A DNA stretch of 5,515 nt from Bdellovibrionales bacterium (GTDB lineage: Bacteria; Bdellovibrionota; Bdellovibrionia; Bdellovibrionales; JAMPXM01), in contig SXSP01000081.1 of NCBI GenBank assembly GCA_005792225.1, forward strand, positions 1 through 5,515, written 5' to 3'. The translations under genes and the position numbers were made by a program. The notes beneath the pieces were generated by a model, which was not told where the DNA came from, did not search any database, and saw only the letters and a program-made list of their open reading frames with translations. The first letter of the stretch is position 1. Each line of letters begins with the position of its first letter. Of the stretch, positions 1 to 5,515 are shown in pieces.

Positions 1-11
1 GATGGGTGTAT

Positions 12-1286
12 ATGAAAAAATGTTTAATGGCGGCGCTGGCGCTCCTCGCATCGCTTCAGGCGACGGCCGCAACGCTACCGATCAATGACCAAACACAGGT
101 CGTCTTAGGGAGCGGTGTTGAGCCGATCACGGGCGAGCGTAAAGAGCAGTGCATTGAGTACGACGAAAAAGACATCAAGTTCATGGATGGCGACGATATC
201 CGACGTGGGAGTGGACCCGTTGATCCCGACGAGATGCCGGGAGTGGGGCAGGGGGTTTCGACGAAAGTTGTGACTTCTAACACTGAGGCCTTTAACTTTT
301 TGAACATCGAAGTTTCGGCGCAAGCGTCTTACCTCGCTTATAGCGGCGGTGGGAGTTACTCGCAGACGGAAAAATCGTTTCACCGCACGGATCGCATGTC
401 CGTAGGTTTATCGGCGGCACAGGACTACGGTCGTCGCGAAATCACCCGGTTTAAACTCAAACCCAAGTACGCGCGCATGGCCGCAAAGGCCGACAAAACT
501 GAGTTCTATAAGAACTGCGGTCGCGAGTTCGTCGTGGGTTACAGGCTCGGCCAGGGCCTTAAGATTCTCCTGACCTCGAGCAATGACCTGAGCGAGAGTT
601 ACTCTCGCATCCATGCTGCGGCTAAGGGCTCGGCGCAGGTGGGCGCTTTCGGTGGATCAGCCTCCGCGAGCTTTGAGAAGATGGCGCAGGAGATGATGAA
701 GTTCGGCTCACTCGAAGTTGTTTACAAGGGTTTCGGTACGGGTCCGATCAAGACGCTCTCGGTGTTTTTGAACTCAGAGGCGGATGTTAAGAAATTTGGC
801 GACACCGTGGCGAAGTTCGCGAACGACCTGGATTCCTCAACCGCCGTGAAAACGCATTACATCACGCGCCCGTACGAGGAGACGATCGCGGAGTACGATT
901 CGATCGCGATCGAGGCACGTCGCAAGCGCATCCAGTCTTTGTACGGGAGCTACGTACAAATTCAGGATGATTACGAACGCGTTCTGCGGATCAACCAGCA
1001 TAGTATCCCGGGGCAGCTCTCGCGGCTCTGTAATCTCGAGGGTCAGCTCAGTTGTCGTGAGTACTTAAGACTTCTCGATGATCGTAAACGTGCTCTTGAG
1101 AAGGCCCAAGAGAACGCGGTTGCTCATATCAGGACATGTGTCACGAATGAAGATGTCAATCAGTGCAAGGGCTTGAGCATTGATGAACTCTACCCGGACC
1201 TGACGAGCCAGGTGCTGTGGCCGAAGCAGTATAAGAAGGTTCTTCTGGACGCGTTCTTGAAACAGCACGTGAATCGTCGCGAATAA
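12..1286 (+). CDS. Secreted MACPF-like (perforin-fold) protein, divergent
   Basis: 424 residues from ATG at 12, the start that gives a clean signal peptide: two lysines, a hydrophobic core (about residues 5-15) and ATA/TAA cleavage near residues 19-20. A GTG two codons upstream is less likely. The mature protein opens with LGSG...TGE...CIEY (32-50), like the N-terminal motif of bacterial MACPF-like proteins. Next comes an alternating small-residue segment (about 95-125), then FYKNCGREFVVGYRLGQGLK (165-184), which resembles the MACPF signature (aromatic, G-T-H-F/Y, then paired glycines) but lacks the canonical TH. A second Ala/Ser/Gly amphipathic segment follows (about 190-226). Two such segments flanking the signature fit the TMH1/TMH2 clusters that insert as beta-hairpins in MACPF pores. 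Residues 290-424 look helical and carry two cysteine pairs (340/348 and 376/385). It is probably exported and could be pore-forming or membrane-binding, but activity is inference. It may be co-transcribed with the next gene. The family call rests on motif reading, not a search; upstream signals lie outside the window. Confidence 0.62.
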   Translation: MKKCLMAALALLASLQATAATLPINDQTQVVLGSGVEPITGERKEQCIEYDEKDIKFMDGDDIRRGSGPVDPDEMPGVGQGVSTKVVTSNTEAFNFLNIEVSAQASYLAYSGGGSYSQTEKSFHRTDRMSVGLSAAQDYGRREITRFKLKPKYARMAAKADKTEFYKNCGREFVVGYRLGQGLKILLTSSNDLSESYSRIHAAAKGSAQVGAFGGSASASFEKMAQEMMKFGSLEVVYKGFGTGPIKTLSVFLNSEADVKKFGDTVAKFANDLDSSTAVKTHYITRPYEETIAEYDSIAIEARRKRIQSLYGSYVQIQDDYERVLRINQHSIPGQLSRLCNLEGQLSCREYLRLLDDRKRALEKAQENAVAHIRTCVTNEDVNQCKGLSIDELYPDLTSQVLWPKQYKKVLLDAFLKQHVNRRE

Positions 1287-1294
1287 AAAGTCTT

Positions 1295-1300
1295 AAGAGG
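1295..1300 (+). promoter_or_regulatory. Ribosome binding site of the Gly-rich secreted protein gene
   Basis: AAGAGG lies five bases before ATG at 1306, in the 19-base gap after the upstream stop codon (TAA, 1284-1286). It is a good Shine-Dalgarno match and fixes the start of the second gene. The short gap shows no terminator, so both genes are probably on one transcript. Confidence 0.8.
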
Positions 1301-1305
1301 AAAAT

Positions 1306-2397
1306 ATGATTCGCCCGCGCTCAAGCCTCATCAAATTCGTTTTCGTGTTGCTCGCGACCATAGGTGGTGAGGCCGGAGCGTGCGTTAACAAGATTCTTGA
1401 GCCGGGTTTTTTCGATTTCGGGAAATGGAAGGCCGAACTCTCGTGTGTTGAGAACGTCCAGAAGGTCTCAGTGACGGGCGTAAACCTCGTCGTTCGCTCT
1501 CAGTCGGAGCCCTGGACGACCCTCTCAAAGCTCAGCCGCGCAAGCCAAATCCAGATCAGATCGAAGACGATCGATTTTCGTGAAAAGCTCGCCCTCCCCG
1601 GTGCCTTCGTGCGGATGGAAGCGGAAGCAATTCTCTTCCGCTCAAAGGGAGCGTTGGACGTCACCCCCTTAACGCCTCCACGTGCGGCTTACCTTCCGGG
1701 CGCCGAGCGCGGCGCGGATGGAGCTGCGGGCTTGCCCGGGTCTCGAATCGACGTGATTGCGAGGTCCGTGAGGGTTGAGGGAAATACGCTCGAAGCTCGG
1801 CTGATCGCAAACGGCGGTGCCGGCCAAGATGCGGGCGAAGGGGCCGACGGGGCCGAGCAGAGTCGCCTCTTGGGAGTCACGCCAAACGTACCAGTGATTC
1901 AAGTGAGTCAATTGCGAAACCCTGTCCTTCGGCGCGCGTATCGGGAGGATCTGTCTTCATTGATCTATGTGGGTGATCACTACAATCTCTGTCAGGAAAA
2001 CGGCAACTGCGATCCCGGAAACGAGAAGACGGAGATCGTCGTCGCCGAAACGCCGCTCATTCGCCCGATGTCCGGTCGAAACGCGCTTCCCGGAGGGATG
2101 CCCGGGATTGGTGGCGCAGGCGGAAGTGTTTGGTTAAGTGTTGTGGACATGCAGAACGTTCCTGGACGTATCGCTTCGGTCGAAGCCGGCCGCGCGGGCC
2201 GGCCCGATCGTTTGAGAAAGGGCGAGCCGGCGGGCCAACCCAATCCGGCAATCGCAATTCATTTTACGGAATACAAGATCGCAGTTCGTGAAGTGTTCAC
2301 GCAGGCTGATGGCCAGGACGCGCCGGCTCCAAATCCCACGTTGCCTGCGAGTAAAAGGGGTGAGTTCTATCGCCTTTATTTACCGGCGTTTCCTTGA
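1306..2397 (+). CDS. Secreted protein with collagen-like Gly/Pro loops, unknown function
   Basis: 363 residues; start supported by the AAGAGG site. The N-terminus has Arg/Lys followed by a hydrophobic core (11-19) and GGEAGA-C. This fits signal peptidase I cleavage after Ala25; a weak lipobox with Cys26 as lipidated residue is the alternative. Residues about 47-120 alternate like beta strands. Two units then repeat one plan: a Gly/Pro-rich loop (GADGAAGLPGS, 136-146; GRNALPGGMPGIGGAGGS, 257-274), a strand pair (147-168; 275-293), then a second Gly-rich loop (170-183; 295-314). Between the units is a non-repetitive insert containing CQENGNC (229-235). The four mature cysteines (26, 47, 229, 235) could form two disulfides. 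The loops are too short for a true collagen triple helix; a beta-helix or beta-sandwich with glycine-rich loops is more likely. I do not recognise a named family. Its position behind the MACPF-like gene suggests a partner, anchor or co-secreted factor. Its last 22 bases overlap the convergent gene. Confidence 0.8.
   Translation: MIRPRSSLIKFVFVLLATIGGEAGACVNKILEPGFFDFGKWKAELSCVENVQKVSVTGVNLVVRSQSEPWTTLSKLSRASQIQIRSKTIDFREKLALPGAFVRMEAEAILFRSKGALDVTPLTPPRAAYLPGAERGADGAAGLPGSRIDVIARSVRVEGNTLEARLIANGGAGQDAGEGADGAEQSRLLGVTPNVPVIQVSQLRNPVLRRAYREDLSSLIYVGDHYNLCQENGNCDPGNEKTEIVVAETPLIRPMSGRNALPGGMPGIGGAGGSVWLSVVDMQNVPGRIASVEAGRAGRPDRLRKGEPAGQPNPAIAIHFTEYKIAVREVFTQADGQDAPAPNPTLPASKRGEFYRLYLPAFP
2376..2397. 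other. Tail-to-tail overlap of convergent genes
   Basis: The plus-strand gene stops with TGA at 2395-2397 and the minus-strand gene stops with TAA at 2378-2376, so the two coding regions share 22 bp. There is no intergenic space and no GC-stem with a following T-run nearby on either strand. The two transcripts must therefore have complementary 3' ends unless termination is Rho-dependent or occurs inside the opposing gene. Confidence 0.85.
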
Positions 2398-3620
2398 TTC
2401 AGGAGCAGATCCTCTCGGGGCCGACCCCAATGCGGAATCCAATCTGGGCAAGACTGTCCTTCAAACTGAGCGAGGCGGATCGTCGTAAAGTTTTGTCGCA
2501 GGTGGGAGGAGAATCGGATGTCCCATCCTTCGTTGTCTCGAACCATGGGTGCCCTCGCAAAACGAAGCCAAGCATCAAAGAAGCAATTTGTCTTTGATAG
2601 ATCTCGAATGAGCGCGAGGCGTGCCGTCTCAGCGGCATAATAAACAAATTGAGTTTTAACTTCTTCCGGGGTCTGACCGCCGGCGAGGCCCGGCGGGCAA
2701 TCGCTTGCGGGAACCAGTGGCGACAAACTGAGGAGGCCGCGTCGCATGCGGTATTCACCGGCGGCTTCATTCTTCGTCACCGAAACGAAAGACCAGCAGA
2801 GCGGATTCGTGGGGTAGGACGAGAGCGCTGAATCGAGATAAGAGAAGCCCGGATCTTTTTCCGTCAGTTCGGCTATGAGCGTGCGCTTGGCGATCGAGGA
2901 AGAAAAACTTTGTGCGGCAACGAAGAGCACTCCGAGAAACGCCGCGAGAACAAAGGGAGCCGTTGAGCCCCGAGGAACGCGGTTTTGAATGATTGCGAGC
3001 AGGACCGCTGTGATGACAAGAATCAGGTAGGAAGGCAACGGAAGAAAATGGGCAAAGGTGAATGCCAGCGGCACGCCCAAGAGGAAGAGGCAGGTGAATG
3101 CCTTAAGCCACTTTCGGGAGAGGGTCAGCGCCATCGGAATTCCGAAGGAGACCCAAAAGAAAGGTTCGATGATGAATACCATATCGCCGAAGAACCATCT
3201 CGAGTCGAACGGATGAAACGGATGAATGCCGTAGGAATTGAGATAATCCATCATCATGTGGAGCGCAAAGCCGACGAGGACGGAAAACGTGAACGCCTTT
3301 CGCGCCATTCCGTCTTTTTTGAGAAGTCGTCGCGCTGCCGGCCAGAGAAGCCAAACGCCCGCAATCAGGAGGGCCGCCTGGGGAACGGCGTAGAGAATCG
3401 TGTGAGTGTGCCCGCGGTGATGAAGTAAGTAACCAAGTGGCGGTGGAAGAAGGGGCGTTAGGATCAGATCGAGATCGGGAAAGTTGCTCGCAAACCAAGC
3501 GGCGAAAAGTAGGAGGCGGCGTCTTGTTTGTCGCTCTTCCGGGGCGGAGGGTTCCGGAAGGCTTCGGTGGATGATTTCGCCGACGACCAGCCCGACGACC
3601 GAATGACTGATGTTATCCAT
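2376..3620 (-). CDS. DUF457/YdjM-type membrane-bound metal-dependent hydrolase family protein
   Basis: 414 residues. The N-terminus MDNISHSVVG and the spacing of polar motifs match the DUF457 (YdjM) family of inner-membrane proteins annotated as metal-dependent hydrolases. Candidate metal ligands are His6, Asp49 and Asp51 (NFPDLDL), the HHRGHTHT cluster (67-74), His121 and Asp125 (HMMMDYLNSYG), and Asp146 in GDMVFIIEP. About six hydrophobic segments lie near 76-92, 108-121, 146-166, 172-190, 195-212 and 221-238. A non-membrane tail of about 175 residues follows, with NPLCW (272-276) and a short Cys-Pro-Pro-Gly stretch. This is longer than the roughly 200-residue E. coli YdjM and resembles long forms in other proteobacteria. 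The substrate is unknown; 'hydrolase' comes from family annotation. It starts one base after the lipoprotein stop and is the last gene of the minus-strand operon. E. coli ydjM is LexA-controlled, but no promoter for this operon lies inside the window. Confidence 0.85.
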   Translation of the reverse strand: MDNISHSVVGLVVGEIIHRSLPEPSAPEERQTRRRLLLFAAWFASNFPDLDLILTPLLPPPLGYLLHHRGHTHTILYAVPQAALLIAGVWLLWPAARRLLKKDGMARKAFTFSVLVGFALHMMMDYLNSYGIHPFHPFDSRWFFGDMVFIIEPFFWVSFGIPMALTLSRKWLKAFTCLFLLGVPLAFTFAHFLPLPSYLILVITAVLLAIIQNRVPRGSTAPFVLAAFLGVLFVAAQSFSSSIAKRTLIAELTEKDPGFSYLDSALSSYPTNPLCWSFVSVTKNEAAGEYRMRRGLLSLSPLVPASDCPPGLAGGQTPEEVKTQFVYYAAETARLALIRDLSKTNCFFDAWLRFARAPMVRDNEGWDIRFSSHLRQNFTTIRLAQFEGQSCPDWIPHWGRPREDLLLNQGNAGK

Positions 3621-3621
3621 A

Positions 3622-4458
3622 TCAGAGTCCGTTCTTTAACAGAACGGAGATGCCGCCGCGGGCATCGCGAGTCACTCCGACGACGAGTGGGGTGTGATCC
3701 GTGGGGCGTGCGCCGGGCGTCCATTTCGTCGGCCCGTCAGCGATCGTGCGAAAGAGCGAAAGTTCCCCCGTCGTGATGAACCAAGTGGTGAACAAGCTCT
3801 CCGTAAGAGTCTCGGTTCCGCCGTCGTTTTTTCGTCTCGAGTAAGTTTCGGCGGAGCCCCCGGCATTTACGGCGCGAAGCTCGGTTTCACCACTTGGAAA
3901 GGTCGAGAGAGAGGAGCCTCCCGCCAAGATGTCGCTTAAAGTGGGATTACGGTTTTTTCCTGACTTGGTTGATTCTGAAACGACGAGGCGCTTGAAGCTC
4001 TCGACTTTGGCTCCATCGCTCGCGGTGAGTTTGTAAGTCACGAGGTAATGGACGCCGTTGAAAGTGTCGACTGCCGAGCGCCCGTTGAGAATGTTCGAGG
4101 GAATGGTGACGCTGAACGTGCCGCCGGCACCCGTGCGCTCGGTCGCGGGAACGGTCAAAGCTCCGGTTGTGACACTCGTGGCGCCAGGCACACCCGCACA
4201 ACTGGGATCAGCACCCACGGCAAGGCCTGGGTCGATGCAAGCCTGCCAGGAAAATTCGATTGTGCGAGTTCCACCCTTGAAGTCGCTGATCCAAGGTGTG
4301 ATTTGAACTGAATCGCCGGGCGAGTATTCGGCGAAACCTCCGTTGTCGCTCTCGAGCGCGAGAATCCGGAGCCCTCCGAGATCCGAGTATTTAGGAAGAT
4401 CGTCAGCGGAGCAGGCCGTAAAGAGAAGTGCGGAAGTGATCAATAGCCAGGTTTTCAT
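3622..4458 (-). CDS. Outer-membrane-type lipoprotein paired with the TonB receptor
   Basis: 278 residues from ATG at 4458. This start is chosen because AGGAGAG lies five bases upstream and because it begins MKTWLLITSALLFTAC, a lipoprotein signal with lipidated Cys16. An in-frame ATG at 4620 would add 54 arginine- and histidine-rich residues ahead of the signal and is rejected. Position +2 is Ser, which would favour outer-membrane delivery under E. coli Lol rules. The body (about 25-160) reads as a beta-rich, Ig-like domain with WQACIDPG...C (71-87; Cys74 and Cys87 may pair). A second part (about 165-278) contains TTWFITTGELSLFRT (224-238), KWTPG (245-249) and RDARGGI (264-270). The WF...G...W-P...RDxRGG pattern recurs in lipoproteins of myxobacterial and Bdellovibrio-like genomes. 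It overlaps the receptor stop by one base (TGATG), so the two are translationally coupled. It is probably a surface or periplasmic accessory of the receptor, though the ligand is unknown. Confidence 0.8.
   Translation of the reverse strand: MKTWLLITSALLFTACSADDLPKYSDLGGLRILALESDNGGFAEYSPGDSVQITPWISDFKGGTRTIEFSWQACIDPGLAVGADPSCAGVPGATSVTTGALTVPATERTGAGGTFSVTIPSNILNGRSAVDTFNGVHYLVTYKLTASDGAKVESFKRLVVSESTKSGKNRNPTLSDILAGGSSLSTFPSGETELRAVNAGGSAETYSRRKNDGGTETLTESLFTTWFITTGELSLFRTIADGPTKWTPGARPTDHTPLVVGVTRDARGGISVLLKNGL
3628..3648 (-). promoter_or_regulatory. Possible coupling hairpin covering the DUF457 gene's ribosome binding site
   Basis: In the minus-strand mRNA, TCCGTTCT (3648-3641) and AGAACGGA (3635-3628) form a perfect 8-bp inverted repeat with a five-base loop. 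The 3' arm contains GAACGGA, the only plausible ribosome binding site for ATG at 3620 (seven-base spacer). The structure lies in the last lipoprotein codons, so a ribosome finishing that gene would melt it. No T-run follows, so it does not look like a terminator. The regulatory role is inferred. Confidence 0.4.
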
Positions 4459-5515
4459 CAGAACTCTCCTCTGACGCCAATGATGGGCAGGACGGGAAGC
4501 CCCGTGACCTTGCGCTTTTGACTGTAATCGTACGAGTAGCGAATGCCTTCGGAGTTTTCGCGGTTCGTGATGTTTTGGATATCGAAATAGGCCCAGAGGA
4601 TCCACGTGTCGTAGATCCATTTCTTGTCGGCTCTCACGTCCACTTGCACGAAAGCTTCGTTTCGTTCGGAAAAGAAGGGGCCGCGTACGGGAACGTACAC
4701 GTCGTTATCCGCATCGAAAGTTCCACCGACGACGGGAGTGTAGGGATTTCCGGTGACAAAGCGGATGCGTGACGAGAGGGTCCAGTTCCGCTTGAGGTCC
4801 ACGGAAGAGACGAGATTGATGTTGTGGGTCTGATCATAGTCGAAGAGATATTCTCCGCGACCCGGTTCGCTCCGGTAGCTCTGTGAGAAGGTGTACGCAA
4901 GCCACGCGCTCCACGGCTTTTGATCGTAGCGGATGAGAGCCTCGAGACCGTGGGCGCGTCCAGATCCGTCATTGTTGAAGCGCTGATAGGTTCCATCAGA
5001 GTTTCGCTGGCTCGATGAGATGACGAGATCTCGGAAGAGTTTATAAAACAAAGTCGATTGAACGACGAAGCCGTCTGTTGAGCCGCCACGGAAATCTTTT
5101 TCGAGACCCGTTGTGAAGTGCCAAGCGTAAGGCGAACGAAGACCTGGGTTTCCGAAGCTCGGAGAGGTTTCCTGCGGCTGCGGAGGTTGATAGTAGAGGC
5201 CGGCGGCGGCCCGGTAGAACAGCGACTCGTCCTGATCATAGCGAACGGCGAGTCGGGGTGCGGGCTTGATTTCTTTGGTGACGCTGTAATATTCGCCGCG
5301 AAGGCTGGGCATCAAGGTCCACTTGGTACCCTCGGGCTTAAAGCTGTTTCTCCAGTAGGGGCCGAGGAAGACAGCCGTCTGTTTCACATCGAGGGTCACG
5401 CGTTCGCCACTCGAGACCGGACTTCTGACGCCGCCATCGCTGCCTCCGCCCGCGGGCAGAGCGAGTTTCACGTCGGCGTGGGTGAGTTGATTGTCCATTC
5501 CGAAGTAGGTGACCC
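4458..5515 (-). CDS. TonB-dependent outer-membrane receptor, C-terminal part of the beta-barrel (partial)
   Basis: The reading frame stays open to the window edge, so 351 C-terminal residues are present and the signal peptide, TonB box, plug domain and early barrel are missing. The Met at 5498 is internal (preceded in frame by VTYFG). Fragment residue numbers: alternating barrel strands occur throughout; LRGEYY (71-76), AGLYYQPPQPQE (104-115), GNPGLRSPYAWHFTTGLE (121-138), GRAHGLEALIRY (185-196), AYTFSQSYR (206-214), QTHNINLVSSV (228-238), TGNPYTPV (254-261), and a final strand ending GLPVLPIIGVRGEF (338-351). These are typical of barrel C-termini in TonB-dependent receptors. The terminal Phe is the usual recognition residue for the BAM assembly machinery. 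The protein should import a scarce ligand (siderophore, cobalamin, glycan or similar) using TonB-ExbBD energy; the ligand cannot be told from this half. It is followed directly by the lipoprotein gene. Confidence 0.92.
   Translation of the reverse strand, partial: VTYFGMDNQLTHADVKLALPAGGGSDGGVRSPVSSGERVTLDVKQTAVFLGPYWRNSFKPEGTKWTLMPSLRGEYYSVTKEIKPAPRLAVRYDQDESLFYRAAAGLYYQPPQPQETSPSFGNPGLRSPYAWHFTTGLEKDFRGGSTDGFVVQSTLFYKLFRDLVISSSQRNSDGTYQRFNNDGSGRAHGLEALIRYDQKPWSAWLAYTFSQSYRSEPGRGEYLFDYDQTHNINLVSSVDLKRNWTLSSRIRFVTGNPYTPVVGGTFDADNDVYVPVRGPFFSERNEAFVQVDVRADKKWIYDTWILWAYFDIQNITNRENSEGIRYSYDYSQKRKVTGLPVLPIIGVRGEF
4464..4470 (-). promoter_or_regulatory. Ribosome binding site of the lipoprotein gene, inside the receptor's last codons
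   Basis: Read on the minus strand, AGGAGAG stands five bases before ATG at 4458. It lies within the codons for the receptor's final Gly-Glu-Phe. It decides the lipoprotein start over the longer reading from 4620 and, with the TGATG overlap, indicates coupled translation. Confidence 0.8.

Noticed and set aside
900..913. 14-bp perfect palindrome TCGATCGCGATCGA
   Set aside because: It falls in ordinary codons (Ser-Ile-Ala-Ile-Glu) of the MACPF-like gene and occurs once; nothing suggests an operator or attachment site.
2185..2203. Perfect 7-bp GC inverted repeat (GCCGGCC and GGCCGGC, five-base loop)
   Set aside because: It lies inside the codons for a Gly/Arg/Ala loop, has no T-run, and is readily explained by GC-rich coding for small residues.
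2417..2428. GGGG-CCGA-CCCC just after the Gly-rich gene as a terminator
   Set aside because: The stem is only four base pairs and no T-run follows.
2677..2696. Perfect 7-bp GC inverted repeat (CCGCCGG and CCGGCGG, six-base loop)
   Set aside because: It is internal to the DUF457 coding region (Cys-Pro-Pro-Gly-Leu-Ala-Gly-Gly), with no T-run on either strand, so it is not a terminator.
2985..3428. 147-codon open frame on the plus strand
   Set aside because: It is antisense to the well-supported DUF457 gene, its product is an unstructured-looking run of charged residues, and it has no recognisable domain.
4459..4620. Upstream extension of the lipoprotein reading frame to an ATG at 4620
   Set aside because: It would add 54 basic residues before a perfect lipoprotein signal, lies wholly inside the receptor gene, and the strong ribosome binding site is at 4464-4470.
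4634..5239. 201-codon open frame on the minus strand
   Set aside because: It is a different frame within the TonB receptor gene; its serine/arginine-rich translation has no domain, while the overlapping frame has clear receptor motifs.

Overview
The window is almost entirely protein-coding. Five genes sit in two convergent groups. Coordinates 12-2397 hold two plus-strand genes for secreted proteins, and coordinates 2376-5515 hold three tightly packed minus-strand genes. No tRNA, rRNA, CRISPR array, insertion sequence or long repeat was found, and no stretch over 300 bases lacks a gene. Base composition looks moderately GC-rich. The protein styles point to a Gram-negative, formerly 'deltaproteobacterial' lineage: a TonB receptor of the type ending in GLPxLPxxGxRGEF, a lipoprotein with a WF...G...RDARGG tail, and a long DUF457 membrane protein. 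Bdellovibrionota or Myxococcota-like is the best guess, but this is inference and not a species assignment.

Plus strand. The first gene encodes a 424-residue secreted protein that I read as a divergent member of the MACPF (membrane attack complex/perforin) superfamily. It has an N-terminal LGSG...TGE...C motif and two Ala/Ser/Gly-rich amphipathic segments flanking a degenerate form of the MACPF signature, followed by a helical, cysteine-containing C-terminus. Nineteen bases downstream, behind a clear Shine-Dalgarno sequence, lies a 363-residue secreted protein. It has short collagen-like Gly/Pro-rich loops alternating with beta-strand-like segments. The two are probably co-transcribed and may act together outside the cytoplasm; this candidate secreted pair is the most novel item in the window.

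Minus strand. Reading from 5515 leftwards, the order is the C-terminal half of a TonB-dependent outer-membrane receptor (its N-terminus lies beyond the window), a 278-residue lipoprotein starting in a TGATG overlap with the receptor stop, and a 414-residue DUF457/YdjM-type inner-membrane protein starting one base after the lipoprotein stop. This is a translationally coupled operon. The receptor and lipoprotein plausibly form an outer-membrane uptake pair; the role of the DUF457 protein in it is unknown. The DUF457 gene and the Gly-rich protein gene overlap tail to tail by 22 bp, with no recognisable intrinsic terminator between the two groups.
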